Source: an uncultured bacterium (GTDB taxonomy: Bacteria > Patescibacteriota > Patescibacteriia > Patescibacteriales > UBA12465). Taken from it: a stretch of DNA of 21,454 bases. A model generated the notes under the pieces. The model searched no databases. It was not told where the DNA came from and was given only the letters and a program-made list of their open reading frames with translations. The translations under genes were made by a program, and so were the position numbers. Positions within the stretch are counted from its first letter, which is position 1, and every line of letters starts with the position of its first letter. Shown in pieces: positions 1 to 7,850 of the stretch. The DNA lies in assembly GCA_937983635.1 (NCBI GenBank), contig CALJZR010000049.1, positions 1-21,454 on the forward strand, given 5' to 3'.

Positions 1-2
1 AC

Positions 3-410
3 CCAATCAAGATTACCCCCGATAAAACAAAGGAGGAACGTTTTTTTTATGTTTTGGCCAAGCCCAATAATAGCGGCGACAATCGTGTCCTAGTTCGCAT
101 TAACACCGGAGTAGTTTACACTCGCGGCGCCAATGGCCGCTGGGAGACTATTGCGGGGGAACCCCTGACTTTAATTAAAGGCTATGGTGCGCACGGTCTT
201 GCCGGCCGTACCGCTTCCTGGGACGACGGGCTTGTCGTTATGAAGCCCGGAGATGTTGTAAAAGTAATTCCGGATGGCGGGTATAAAACCGGAGTTTATG
301 CTCTGTTTTTTGACCAAGCAGGTATGCTTTCTTTTATGTCTTTGGATGATTATGAGGCTATGACCGCGGCCACCTCGGCTGAAAAAGAAGGGGGTGTACA
401 ATGGCTATAA
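3..410 (+). CDS. Hypothetical protein, 5' end probably beyond the window
   Basis: I do not recognise this protein. The frame is open back to the left edge (first whole codon at 3), reading PIKITPDKTKEERFFYVLAKP before the internal TTG at 54, so the gene most likely starts outside the window. If TTG 54 were the start the protein would be 118 aa. An AGGAGG lies at 31-36, but it is 17 nt from TTG 54, and the ATG at 49 is out of frame and stops after 14 codons. The AGGAGG is therefore probably just Lys-Glu-Glu coding. The visible 135 residues are soluble and rich in Gly and beta-prone stretches (RVLVRINTGVVYTRG, GDVVKVIPDGGYKTGVYALFF), suggesting a small beta domain. It overlaps the next gene by 10 nt, so the two are probably co-translated. 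Leu and Arg codon choice (CTN, few TTA) differs from the central operon. Confidence 0.6.
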   Translation, partial: PIKITPDKTKEERFFYVLAKPNNSGDNRVLVRINTGVVYTRGANGRWETIAGEPLTLIKGYGAHGLAGRTASWDDGLVVMKPGDVVKVIPDGGYKTGVYALFFDQAGMLSFMSLDDYEAMTAATSAEKEGGVQWL

Positions 411-1000
411 CATATAACACCAAAACCCTCTCCGGAAACAGGGTTTCCGATGGCATCAGGATGGCTGGCGGTAAGTTCATTGTTCCTGGCGGGCCGAGCA
501 GACAGGACAGAATTCTCTGCTATGGAGTTGATAAAAACCTTAACGAGTATCTAGCTGTCAATGTTGGCAGCAAGGATGACTTATGGTTTTTGAGACCAAG
601 CACCGAAACACCTTCGACTGAAAAAGAGCTTGTGCTTGTGCATGAATATGCACCTGGTGCCGGCTCAAAACGTTGGCCAAGCTTTTGGATAGATTGGAAT
701 AATTCTGGTTCTGTTCAAAAATTGGCCAGCGAATCCCGCGGATCCGGATCAGGGGCTGACTCCTATTCTCTAGTTCTTGCTCCACTTGGGTGGGCTGAGA
801 ACATTGCCATGCAATTCGTTGATGAGCGTGACTACGGCTCGCAAACGATTGCGTATAATCCTGACTTTAAACCCCAAGGTTATGAGGATGTTAATGATGA
901 GGAGGACGGTGATGATGTTTTTGTTGAGGATGATGGTCCTATCGTCTTTAATCAAAACAATCCTATGCATATCCAGATGCGAAAAGCAGGATTGATGTAA
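401..1000 (+). CDS. Hypothetical protein with acidic C-terminus
   Basis: A 199-aa protein that I cannot assign. There is no signal peptide or membrane segment. Residues 1-150 look globular and beta-rich with several aromatic-containing turns (WPSFWIDWNN). Residues about 160-185 are strongly acidic (EDVNDEEDGDDVFVEDDG), followed by a short neutral tail ending RKAGLM. The ATG lies inside the end of the upstream gene (10-nt overlap) and is preceded by a purine-rich AAGAAGGGGG, one of the few plausible ribosome-binding sites in the window. A terminator follows directly. Leu is mostly CTT/CTC/CTA with only one TTA, and AGA/AGG are common for Arg, unlike the genes at 1868-12994. This suggests a different origin or expression class. 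Real gene: likely. Function: unknown. Confidence 0.7.
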   Translation: MAITYNTKTLSGNRVSDGIRMAGGKFIVPGGPSRQDRILCYGVDKNLNEYLAVNVGSKDDLWFLRPSTETPSTEKELVLVHEYAPGAGSKRWPSFWIDWNNSGSVQKLASESRGSGSGADSYSLVLAPLGWAENIAMQFVDERDYGSQTIAYNPDFKPQGYEDVNDEEDGDDVFVEDDGPIVFNQNNPMHIQMRKAGLM

Positions 1001-1021
1001 ACCAAAAATATTCAGATTTTT

Positions 1022-1053
1022 ACCTCGCTTTCTAATTGATAGCGAGGTTTTTT
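1022..1053 (+). terminator. Rho-independent terminator after the first gene pair
   Basis: An 8-bp perfect stem (ACCTCGCT at 1022-1029 with AGCGAGGT at 1041-1048), an 11-nt loop and a T-rich tail from 1048. It lies 21 nt after the stop of the 199-aa gene and ends that transcript. Confidence 0.85.
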
Positions 1054-1081
1054 CTTTTTTTATATTGAATCACCTTTAAAT

Positions 1082-1109
1082 AAAAATACCCCATTTAGGG
1101 GTATTTTTT
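1082..1109. terminator. Bidirectional terminator between the left genes and rpmA
   Basis: An 11-bp perfect inverted repeat, AAAAATACCCC at 1082-1092 and GGGGTATTTTT at 1098-1108, with loop ATTTA. The A/T arms give a T-tail on either strand. On the minus strand it sits 27 nt past the rpmA stop, its most likely main job. On the + strand it backs up the terminator at 1022-1053. Confidence 0.85.
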
Positions 1110-1135
1110 ATATAGGATTTCAATCTGAGAATTAA

Positions 1136-1411
1136 TTATTTAATGACGCTGACAATTTTTGTAGTCTTCAAGTTGCCGTCAAATTTCTTTAATTTCTTGG
1201 TGCTGAATTTAACTTTACCATCGGCCACCGCAAAGAGTGTGTCGTCGTTACCGCGACGGACATTCTCGCCCGGATGGTATTTGGTTCCGCGTTGGCGGAT
1301 GATGATGTTGCCGGGTTTGGCTACTTGGCCGTCGGAAAGCTTAACGCCTAAGCGCTTACTTTCTGAATCGCGACCTAATGAAGTTGAACCGGCGGCTTTC
1401 TTATGTGCCAT
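1136..1411 (-). CDS. rpmA: 50S ribosomal protein L27
   Basis: A 91-aa protein of the L27 family, a component of the large ribosomal subunit whose N-terminus reaches the peptidyl-transferase centre. Diagnostic stretches are [24 protein letters not shown] at the start (residues 1-24), [26 protein letters not shown] in the middle and DGKVKF near the end. It begins directly with MAHKK, so it lacks the N-terminal extension that Firmicutes L27 must have cleaved. The length is close to the usual 85-95 aa. It is normally paired with rplU (L21). Here there is no L21 upstream; the gene stands alone behind its own promoter at 1495-1523. No Shine-Dalgarno sequence is visible before the ATG. Confidence 0.97.
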   Translation of the reverse strand: MAHKKAAGSTSLGRDSESKRLGVKLSDGQVAKPGNIIIRQRGTKYHPGENVRRGNDDTLFAVADGKVKFSTKKLKKFDGNLKTTKIVSVIK

Positions 1412-1446
1412 ACAGGTTTAGAGGCAGCCGTCGCCCTAATAAAAAG

Positions 1447-1464
1447 AAAACGGCCAGCCGCTTT
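1447..1464 (-). promoter_or_regulatory. Small hairpin with U-tail in the rpmA leader (possible attenuator)
   Basis: Read on the minus strand, a short stem (AAAGCGG / CCGTTTT, loop CTGG, one G-U pair) is followed by CTTTTT (1446-1441). It lies between the rpmA promoter and the start codon, in the shape of a weak intrinsic terminator. Ribosomal protein leaders are often autoregulated, but this hairpin is small and I infer regulation only tentatively. Confidence 0.3.
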
Positions 1465-1494
1465 TTCGTTAAAGATTTTTAAATCAATACAGCT

Positions 1495-1523
1495 AATATA
1501 ACAAAATATTTTGTCCTTGTCAA
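1495..1523 (-). promoter_or_regulatory. Sigma-70 type promoter for rpmA
   Basis: On the minus strand: -35 TTGACA (1523-1518), a 17-nt spacer, and -10 TATATT (1500-1495). This is a near-consensus housekeeping promoter. The predicted transcript start near 1488 gives a leader of about 75 nt. Confidence 0.85.
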
Positions 1524-1614
1524 CTGTTAGTATTTTTCCTTTTTTATAGCTTCTTTTGGATGCTTTTAAAGCTGAAAATTGTCCGTTTTTGCCGCTGTTA
1601 TTTTTTTAAAAATA

Positions 1615-1623
1615 TGCTATAAT
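1615..1623 (+). promoter_or_regulatory. Extended -10 promoter for the ferredoxin-to-ftsQ operon
   Basis: TGCTATAAT, a perfect extended -10 element. No good -35 is seen at 17 nt (CTGTTA at 1595-1600). It lies about 70 nt before the ferredoxin ATG and is the only strong promoter I see before the long + strand array. It diverges from the rpmA promoter. Confidence 0.7.
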
Positions 1624-1695
1624 TTGGGTATTAATATTTTAAAAAAGAAGGAAGGGCGGTAGGCGTAAGCGTACTGTTTTTCCGCTGATAAATTT

Positions 1696-1866
1696 ATGAT
1701 TAGTGTTGATCAGAACAAGTGTATCGGCTGTGGTTTGTGTGCCGGAGTTTGCCCAGCAGTTTTTCAAATGAATGCTGATGGCAAGTCGGAAGTCATTGCT
1801 CAGGTTGACGAAGCTTGCGCCCGTAATGCCGCCGCCAGCTGTCCAGTTAATGCTATTACCGCTTAG
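1696..1866 (+). CDS. Small ferredoxin (Desulfovibrio-type monocluster)
   Basis: A 56-aa electron-transfer protein binding an iron-sulfur cluster. Cysteines sit at 9, 12, 15 and 19 (CIGCGLCAGVCP) and at 41 and 49 (SCP near the C-terminus). The C9/C12/C15...C49-P arrangement is that of a single [4Fe-4S] (or [3Fe-4S]) site. C19 and C41 are spaced like the two cysteines that form a disulfide in Desulfovibrio gigas ferredoxin II, so this looks like a ferredoxin that has lost cluster II. The acidic pattern and length (55-65 aa) fit. ATG 1696 is the only start: an in-frame TAA at 1666 precedes it with no other start codon between. The next gene follows one base after the TAG. The redox partner is not evident in the window. 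Confidence 0.93.
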   Translation: MISVDQNKCIGCGLCAGVCPAVFQMNADGKSEVIAQVDEACARNAAASCPVNAITA

Positions 1867-1867
1867 T

Positions 1868-2356
1868 ATGTCGGTGGAAAAATCTTTAGAGCAACAAATT
1901 ACTAGCGGGGCGGAGCGCCCTCTGTCTCCCCCTAAGGCGGAAAAAGGAGCGGAGACTTCTTTTGAAAAGCCGGAACCAAAGCTTGAGGCTTTTCCTAAAA
2001 AAGATTTAGCCAAAGAACCCGCACCTATTGTTAGCGCTGCTCCGGTTTTAAGCACAGATAATTTAAGTACGGATGAGCGTGCCCGCGTTCAAGCTATTGA
2101 AAATATTTTAGCTGACGGTTTGGATCAGGTTTTTTTGCAGATGAGCCCTCAAGAACAGGCGAACTTCAAGTCTGAAGGGGAGAGGGCGGCTACTAAAATT
2201 AGTGCTCTTTTGAGCAAGGCTAAAGTGGGCGTAGCTAGGTTAGTGGTGTTAATTAGACGTTGGCTGGCTTTAATCCCGCATGTTAATAAATTTTTTCTGG
2301 AGCAGGAAGCAAAAATAAAAGCCGATAAAATTTTAAAAATGAAAAAAAATCTTTAA
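1868..2356 (+). CDS. Hypothetical protein, partner gene of the TraD-like ATPase
   Basis: A 162-aa protein with no family I can name. I chose ATG 1868, one base after the ferredoxin stop; the upstream in-frame ATGs lie inside the ferredoxin gene. Residues 1-70 are low-complexity and rich in Pro, Lys, Glu and Ala, so probably disordered. Residues about 75-162 are helical with regular charged and hydrophobic spacing (LSTDERARVQAIENILADGL, then SKAKVGVARLVVLIRRWLALIPHVNKFFLEQEAKIKADKIL), including an amphipathic stretch around RLVVLIRRWLALIP that may lie on a membrane. It ends 3 nt before the ATPase gene, and I infer a role tied to that ATPase, for example as an accessory subunit. No enzymatic motif is visible. 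Confidence 0.75.
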   Translation: MSVEKSLEQQITSGAERPLSPPKAEKGAETSFEKPEPKLEAFPKKDLAKEPAPIVSAAPVLSTDNLSTDERARVQAIENILADGLDQVFLQMSPQEQANFKSEGERAATKISALLSKAKVGVARLVVLIRRWLALIPHVNKFFLEQEAKIKADKILKMKKNL

Positions 2357-2359
2357 ATT

Positions 2360-4924
2360 ATGTCTTCCGCCTGGCTTAATCTTTTAATATTTTTCAAAAC
2401 CGATTTAGGCGCCGGTATTTTTGCGGTTTTGATATTTTTAGCCGCGGCTCTCATTTTGGTCGGCCTGGTTTTTGCTTTTCGTTTTTTTGTACGGCGCTTT
2501 TCCGTGGATAATGCCTATTTTGATCATCAAGTTTTTCTTATTCGCTTACCCAAAGAAAAGCCAAAGGATGAAAATAAAGATACTTCTTTGCAACAGATGC
2601 GGGAAGAAATTGCTAAAGGGGAAACTATCTTTGCTAGCATTGGTGGCTTAAAAGCACAGAGAGGCTTTACTGCTTGGCTCTTGGGGCGCAATGATCATTT
2701 TGCTTTTGAAATAGTGGCTAGTCGTAACAAGATTGCTTTCTATGCCGCCGCCCCTCGTCATCTGGCTCGCTATTTAGAACAGCAGATTACCGCCCATTAT
2801 CCGGAAGCAGTAATTGAGGAGATTGAAGACTATAATGTTTTTGGAATGAACGGACAGGTTGCGGCCGCTTTTTTGAAAACCCGTAAAAGTTTTGTTTTGC
2901 CGCTCCGTACTTATCAGAAGATGGAAGTTGATCCTCTAAATTCCTTGATTAACATCATGTCTAAGCTGGAAAAAGAAGAAAGCGTAGCTTTGCAATATGT
3001 TGTCCGCAGCGCTTACGGCGTTTGGCATCGGCGCGTTCGTCGAATTGTTCGACGCATCCAAGAGAAAAATTCAGTAACAGAAGGAATTCGTCGGGGCAGT
3101 CTTTCCCAAGCCTTCACTTTTTTTGGCGATTTATTCAATAGCGGCACTAAAAAAGATCAGAATAATCCTGTTAATAGTGCTCCTAAGCGTTTATCCGCCG
3201 TGGAAGAAGAAATGTTAAAATCGATTGAAGAGAAAAACTTACGGGCGGGACTAGATGTGAATTTAAGATTAATTGTTTCTAGTGCCACGAAAGAACGATC
3301 GGCCGCTTATTTAGAAAATATTGCCAGTGTTTTTACGGAATATAATAATTATAGCTATGGCAATAACTTTTCTCGAGCGATAAAAACCGGACAGGAGCGC
3401 CAAATTAAAGACTTTATTTACCGTCGCTTCCGTGAAGATAATGATTTTTTACTGAATACAGAAGAATTAACCAGCCTTTTTCATTTACCCTTAAAGCACA
3501 TGGAGACCCCGAATATCTTATGGTTAACGGCAAAAAATGCCCCCGCACCCGCCGATGTTCCAGTTGATGGTTTAATGCTTGGTCAAAATGTTTATCGGGG
3601 GGTGAAAAAAGATATCAGGATCAAGCGCCAAGACCGTCGCCGTCACACCTATGTTATTGGTAAGTCGGGCGTGGGTAAATCGGTCTTATTGGCGAATATG
3701 GCTATTCAGGATATTCAAAATGGTGAAGGTGTTTGCGTCTTAGATCCGCATGGCGATTTGATTGAAGATATTTTGCAGCGTATGCCTCCGGAGAGAGCCG
3801 AAGATGTCGTTATTTTCTCCCCAGCTGACTTAGAAAGACCTTTAGCTCTTAATCTTTTAGAGTACGACCCCCGTTACCCTGAACAAAAAAGTTTTGTTAT
3901 CAACGAGATGATTGGTATCTTTGATAAACTTTATGACTTGAAGCAGACAGGTGGTCCGATGTTTGAGCAGTATATGCGCAATGCCTTGTTGTTGATTATG
4001 GAAGATCCGGAGAGTGGCTCCACCTTAATGGAAATCCCGAAAGTTCTTTCTGATGAAAATTTCCGTAAAATGAAACTTTCTCGTTGTCATAATCGCACCG
4101 TGGTTGATTTTTGGAAGAAGGAAGCGGAAAAGGCGGGTGGTGACGCTGCTTTAGCTAACATCGTGCCTTATATTACTTCTAAGCTTACCGCTTTTATTTC
4201 TAATGATATGATGCGGCCGATTATTGGCCAACAAAAAAGCTCTTTTAATTTCCGAGATTTAATGGATCGGCAGAAAATCCTTTTAATTGACTTACCTAAA
4301 GGTGTTGTCGGAGAAATGAATGCTTATCTGCTCGGTATGATTGTGGTGGGCAAGATTTTGATGGCAGCTTTATCGCGCACAGATATGCCGGCTGATCAGC
4401 GTAAAGATTTTTATCTTTACATTGATGAGTTTCAAAACTTCACCACTAATTCTATTTGTCAGATTCTTTCGGAGGCTCGTAAGTATGCTTTAAATTTAGT
4501 TATTGCTCATCAGTATATTGGTCAGTTGAGTAAGAATAATAATACGGAGATTAAAGATGCGGTCTTTGGTAATGTCGGCACTATGATTACTTTTAAAATC
4601 GGCACCGAAGATGCTGAGTTTCTGGTTAAAGAATTTTCCCCGGTTTTTAATGCCTATGATTTAATTAATATTGACAAGGGTACGGCTTATATTAAACTCT
4701 TAGTTGATAATAGCCCCAGTCGTCCCTTTTCCATGAAAACCATCTGGCCGCTAGTGGGTATCAAGAGGGAAGGGGTCTCCCCCAAAATCAGAGCTTTGAG
4801 CCGTTTGAAGTTTGGGCAGGATCGCAAAATTGTGGAAGCGGAAATTATTCGGCGCACGGAAACGCCCGCTCCTAGTTTCAGCTCTGCTCGCTCCAGCTCT
4901 CCCTCCACTGCAGCTTCTTTATAA
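2360..4924 (+). CDS. TraD/VirD4-like membrane-anchored ATPase (HerA/FtsK superfamily)
   Basis: An 854-aa protein. A membrane helix lies at about 17-42 (AGIFAVLIFLAAALILVGLV), followed by a roughly 380-residue N-terminal domain and then a RecA-like motor. Walker A GKSGVGKS is at 434-441, a DPHGD motif at 462-466, LLIDLPKG further on, and a Walker B with acidic residues in YLYIDEFQNF (D689, E690). The segment after Walker B (LSEARKYALNLVIAHQYIGQL) matches the TraM-recognition/TraG-D region of coupling proteins. Family members pump DNA, or feed it to a secretion channel, at the membrane. No relaxase, VirB4 or pilin genes are nearby, so conjugation is not supported. Chromosomal copies in CPR genomes are of unknown role; DNA transfer, uptake or segregation are options. 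The C-terminal 25 residues are a Ser/Ala-rich tail. Confidence 0.85.
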   Translation: MSSAWLNLLIFFKTDLGAGIFAVLIFLAAALILVGLVFAFRFFVRRFSVDNAYFDHQVFLIRLPKEKPKDENKDTSLQQMREEIAKGETIFASIGGLKAQRGFTAWLLGRNDHFAFEIVASRNKIAFYAAAPRHLARYLEQQITAHYPEAVIEEIEDYNVFGMNGQVAAAFLKTRKSFVLPLRTYQKMEVDPLNSLINIMSKLEKEESVALQYVVRSAYGVWHRRVRRIVRRIQEKNSVTEGIRRGSLSQAFTFFGDLFNSGTKKDQNNPVNSAPKRLSAVEEEMLKSIEEKNLRAGLDVNLRLIVSSATKERSAAYLENIASVFTEYNNYSYGNNFSRAIKTGQERQIKDFIYRRFREDNDFLLNTEELTSLFHLPLKHMETPNILWLTAKNAPAPADVPVDGLMLGQNVYRGVKKDIRIKRQDRRRHTYVIGKSGVGKSVLLANMAIQDIQNGEGVCVLDPHGDLIEDILQRMPPERAEDVVIFSPADLERPLALNLLEYDPRYPEQKSFVINEMIGIFDKLYDLKQTGGPMFEQYMRNALLLIMEDPESGSTLMEIPKVLSDENFRKMKLSRCHNRTVVDFWKKEAEKAGGDAALANIVPYITSKLTAFISNDMMRPIIGQQKSSFNFRDLMDRQKILLIDLPKGVVGEMNAYLLGMIVVGKILMAALSRTDMPADQRKDFYLYIDEFQNFTTNSICQILSEARKYALNLVIAHQYIGQLSKNNNTEIKDAVFGNVGTMITFKIGTEDAEFLVKEFSPVFNAYDLINIDKGTAYIKLLVDNSPSRPFSMKTIWPLVGIKREGVSPKIRALSRLKFGQDRKIVEAEIIRRTETPAPSFSSARSSSPSTAASL

Positions 4925-4960
4925 ATTTTTTCCGTTTTAATATTTGATAAATTCTTTCCT

Positions 4961-6553
4961 ATGCCTACGCTCTATCGTGATTACCGCCCTCAGAAATTCG
5001 CTGATATTTTGGGTCAGAATCACTTGAAAATTACTTTGCAAAACGAACTAGCTTCCGATAAGCTCGGCCAAGCCTATCTTTTTTGTGGTCCGCGAGCGGT
5101 GGGTAAAACGACGATGGCCAGAGTATTGGCTCAGGCGGTAAACTGTGAGAAACGAGTTGCCGGTGAATCCGAACCTTGCGGCGAGTGTAGTAATTGCCAG
5201 AGTATAAAAAAAGGCAGCTCTCTTGATGTTATGGAAATTGACGCTGCTTCTAATACGGGAGTAGATAATGTTCGTGATAATGTTATTTCTTCCGCCCGCT
5301 TGGCTCCAAGCCTGGGTAAAATGCGCGTCTTTATTATTGATGAAGTCCACATGCTTTCTTTGTCGGCCTTTAATGCTTTATTGAAAATAATTGAGGAACC
5401 GCCTCGCCACGTTCTCTTTATCCTTTGCACTACGGAGATTCATAAGGTGCCGGCAACTATTATTTCCCGCTGTCAGCGTTTTGATTTTAAACGCATTAGT
5501 CCCGCTGAGATTGTTAAGAAGTTAAGCTTTATTGCCGCTCAAGAGAAAATAGAAATTAGCCGGGAAGTCTTAGAAGATGTCGCCCGTCAGTCTGCCGGCC
5601 ATTTGCGTGACGCGGAAAGTCTTTTTGGTCAGGTTTTAGCTTTGGGGGCAAAAAAAATTGGGGTGGAGGAAGCAGAATTAGTGTTGCCCCGTCATCACCA
5701 TCAGGAAGCTTTAGAAATGTTGGAATATATTGTTAAACATAATGCTGGGGCGGCCGTTACTCTTACCAATCAATTAGCGGATAACGGCGTCAGCTTTAAG
5801 AATTTTTTAGAAGAACTAGTGACAATGTTGCGTAAGATTATGCTGCAGTCCGCCCAGCCAGGTTTGGCGGAGAAACTCGGTTTAGATTTTGGCGAACAGT
5901 TGGAAATTAGAATCAGTGAACTGGCTCAAGAATTTTCCTTGCCCGCCTGTTTACGGGCTTTGCGTCGTTTTTTAGAATTAGCTCAAGAAAAACCGGCGAG
6001 CATTCCCCAATTACCTTTAGAAATAGCCGTAGTCGAACTTTGTCTGCTTTCAGATTTAGCCAGCTCCTCTGCACCCGCCTCCTTATCTACGCCTAAGATA
6101 GTGCGTTCTATTTCTGCGTCTACACCGGTTAAAACAGAAAATAATACCGGCATAATTATGGCCAGTGCGCCAGATTTAGATGCTACTGAGGTAGCAGCTA
6201 GATGGCCGGAGGTCTTGGTTAAAATTAAAAAGTATAACCACTCTCTTTCCTTTGTTTTACAAAATTGTTTACCTCAAGCTTTATCGTCAGGCGTTTTATC
6301 TTTACGCTTTAAATATAAATTCCATCGTGATCGCATTCTTGATGCCTCTATCCGTCCGATTATGGAAACTACGCTTGCTGAAGTTTTTGGTGGACAGCTT
6401 AGCATTGACACTTCTTTGGACGAGAATTTGGAGCTAGATGCGACTTTACCGGTTGCCAATAATCCCGCCCCCTTAACTCCAGAGTCAAAGACGCCGCCTC
6501 CGAGTGGAGTCTTAGGCAGTCTCTTAGAAAGTTTTGGCGGCGAAGCTGTTTAA
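4961..6553 (+). CDS. dnaX: DNA polymerase III subunit gamma/tau
   Basis: A 530-aa clamp-loader ATPase that opens and loads the sliding clamp during replication. It begins with the classic YRDYRPQKFADILGQ. Walker A GPRAVGKTT is at 43-51, the zinc-binding cysteines are C62, C73, C76 and C79, Walker B IIDEVHML starts at 125, and the SRC motif (169-171) supplies the arginine finger. Domain III runs to about 370. A Ser/Pro-rich linker follows and then a C-terminal domain (about 400-500) that looks tau-like but is shorter than the E. coli version (643 aa). ATG 4961 is 36 nt after the ATPase gene, with no Shine-Dalgarno. An A8 run at 5650-5657 (codons 230-233) could allow slippage, but it lies far upstream of the usual gamma/tau switch point. 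Confidence 0.97.
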   Translation: MPTLYRDYRPQKFADILGQNHLKITLQNELASDKLGQAYLFCGPRAVGKTTMARVLAQAVNCEKRVAGESEPCGECSNCQSIKKGSSLDVMEIDAASNTGVDNVRDNVISSARLAPSLGKMRVFIIDEVHMLSLSAFNALLKIIEEPPRHVLFILCTTEIHKVPATIISRCQRFDFKRISPAEIVKKLSFIAAQEKIEISREVLEDVARQSAGHLRDAESLFGQVLALGAKKIGVEEAELVLPRHHHQEALEMLEYIVKHNAGAAVTLTNQLADNGVSFKNFLEELVTMLRKIMLQSAQPGLAEKLGLDFGEQLEIRISELAQEFSLPACLRALRRFLELAQEKPASIPQLPLEIAVVELCLLSDLASSSAPASLSTPKIVRSISASTPVKTENNTGIIMASAPDLDATEVAARWPEVLVKIKKYNHSLSFVLQNCLPQALSSGVLSLRFKYKFHRDRILDASIRPIMETTLAEVFGGQLSIDTSLDENLELDATLPVANNPAPLTPESKTPPPSGVLGSLLESFGGEAV

Positions 6554-6581
6554 ATCATTATTTATAAATTTAAGAAAATAT

Positions 6582-7844
6582 ATGTTAGATATTAAATACA
6601 TCCGTGAAAATTTAGAACCGGTGCGCCAGGCTTTATTAAAAAGAATGGAAGCGGAAAAACTTGATTTGGAAAGTCTTGTCGCGCTTGATGACCAGAGAAG
6701 GGAATTAATTAAAGAGGCTGAAGTTTTAAAAGCGGAGCGCAACCTTAATTCTAAGTCGAAACCTAGCCCAGAAACTATTAGTGCCATGAAAGCATTAGGT
6801 GAGCGCATTAAATCTTTAGACCTTAAATTGCAAGATTTAGAAAATAATTTACAAGAAGCTTTAGCGGCGCTTCCTAATATTCCGGCTGATGATGTTGTAG
6901 CCGGTGGCAAGGAAAATAATGAAGTCGTTTATACTTTTGGCGAAAAACCGGTTTTCTCTTTTCCCTTTAAAGATCACGTGGAAATGGCCGAGAGTCTCGG
7001 GGTAATTGATTATGATAGGGCAGTGAAAATGTCGGGCAGCGGTTTTTGGTGTTATCGTGGCTGGGGGGCTTTGTTAGAATGGGCGCTTTTATCTTATTTT
7101 ATTTCTTTCCACACGAAGAATAATTATCAGTTTTTAATCCCTCCTTTCTTGCTTAGTGAAAAATCAGCTTACACTTCTGGGCATTTGCCTAAATTTAGAG
7201 ATGATCTTTTTTGGACTCAGGATAAGCTTTGTCTGAATGCTACCAGTGAAATGATGTTGGGTAATTATCATCGGGAAGAACTTTTACCTCTTGAACAGTT
7301 GCCTTTGAAATATTTTGCTTATTCTCCCTGTTTCCGGCGGGAGGCCGGGAGCTATCGTCAAGAAGAGCGGGGAATGGTGCGCGGACATCAGTTTAACAAG
7401 GTGGAGATGTTTATTTTCTGTCGTCCCGAGGATTCCTGGGCGATGTTTGAAGAGTTGGTAAAAAATGCCCAGGGACTGGTTGAAGGCCTGGGTCTTCATT
7501 ATCAAGTTTCTAAGCTAGCGGCCGGCGACTGCAGTGCGGCTATGGCTAAAACTTATGATTTAGAGGTTTGGTTGCCAAGCATGGGAATTTATAAGGAAGT
7601 AAGTAGTATTTCCAATGCTTTAGACTATCAAGCCAGACGCGGTCAGACTCGCTTTAAAAATAAAGAGGGGGAAAATATGTTTGTGCATACTTTAAATGCC
7701 TCCGGTTTGGCCACCAGCCGCTTATTGCCGGCAATTTTGGAGCAGAATCAACAGGCAGACGGCTCCGTGCGCATTCCGGAAGTATTAAGACCTTATTTGC
7801 CGGGATCTCCGGAATTAATTTTTCCTGATAAAACTAAATTTTAA
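6582..7844 (+). CDS. serS: Serine--tRNA ligase
   Basis: A 420-aa class II aminoacyl-tRNA synthetase that charges tRNA-Ser (and tRNA-Sec where present). Residues 1-100 form the tRNA-binding antiparallel coiled coil (MLDIKYIRENLEPVRQAL...). The catalytic domain carries the TSE loop (221-223), motif 2 around FRREAG...RGMVRGHQFNKVE (251-275) and motif 3 LNASGLATSRLLPAILEQNQ (371-390), which holds the conserved GLATSR arginine. I chose ATG 6582 (MLDIKYIREN), the family's normal start; the in-frame start at 6534 would overlap dnaX and add 16 unrelated residues. The length equals the family norm. The gene follows dnaX by 28 nt and precedes the glycosidase gene by 6 nt, so it is clearly in the same transcription unit. 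Confidence 0.97.
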   Translation: MLDIKYIRENLEPVRQALLKRMEAEKLDLESLVALDDQRRELIKEAEVLKAERNLNSKSKPSPETISAMKALGERIKSLDLKLQDLENNLQEALAALPNIPADDVVAGGKENNEVVYTFGEKPVFSFPFKDHVEMAESLGVIDYDRAVKMSGSGFWCYRGWGALLEWALLSYFISFHTKNNYQFLIPPFLLSEKSAYTSGHLPKFRDDLFWTQDKLCLNATSEMMLGNYHREELLPLEQLPLKYFAYSPCFRREAGSYRQEERGMVRGHQFNKVEMFIFCRPEDSWAMFEELVKNAQGLVEGLGLHYQVSKLAAGDCSAAMAKTYDLEVWLPSMGIYKEVSSISNALDYQARRGQTRFKNKEGENMFVHTLNASGLATSRLLPAILEQNQQADGSVRIPEVLRPYLPGSPELIFPDKTKF

Positions 7845-7850
7845 ATCTGC

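Noticed and set aside
49..93. ATG at 49 preceded by AGGAGG as a gene start
   Set aside because: This frame stops after 14 codons, and the other frame is open to the window edge, so the AGGAGG is more likely coding.
1143..1421. + strand frame of 92 codons over rpmA
   Set aside because: It is the antisense of a clear L27 gene and has no recognisable protein pattern.
1772..1867. Longer N-terminus for the 162-aa gene
   Set aside because: It would run out of frame through the ferredoxin coding sequence; ATG 1868 directly after the TAG is the natural start.
1639..2055. Minus-strand frame of 138 codons across the ferredoxin
   Set aside because: It lies antisense to the ferredoxin and the next gene; the + strand proteins are convincing.
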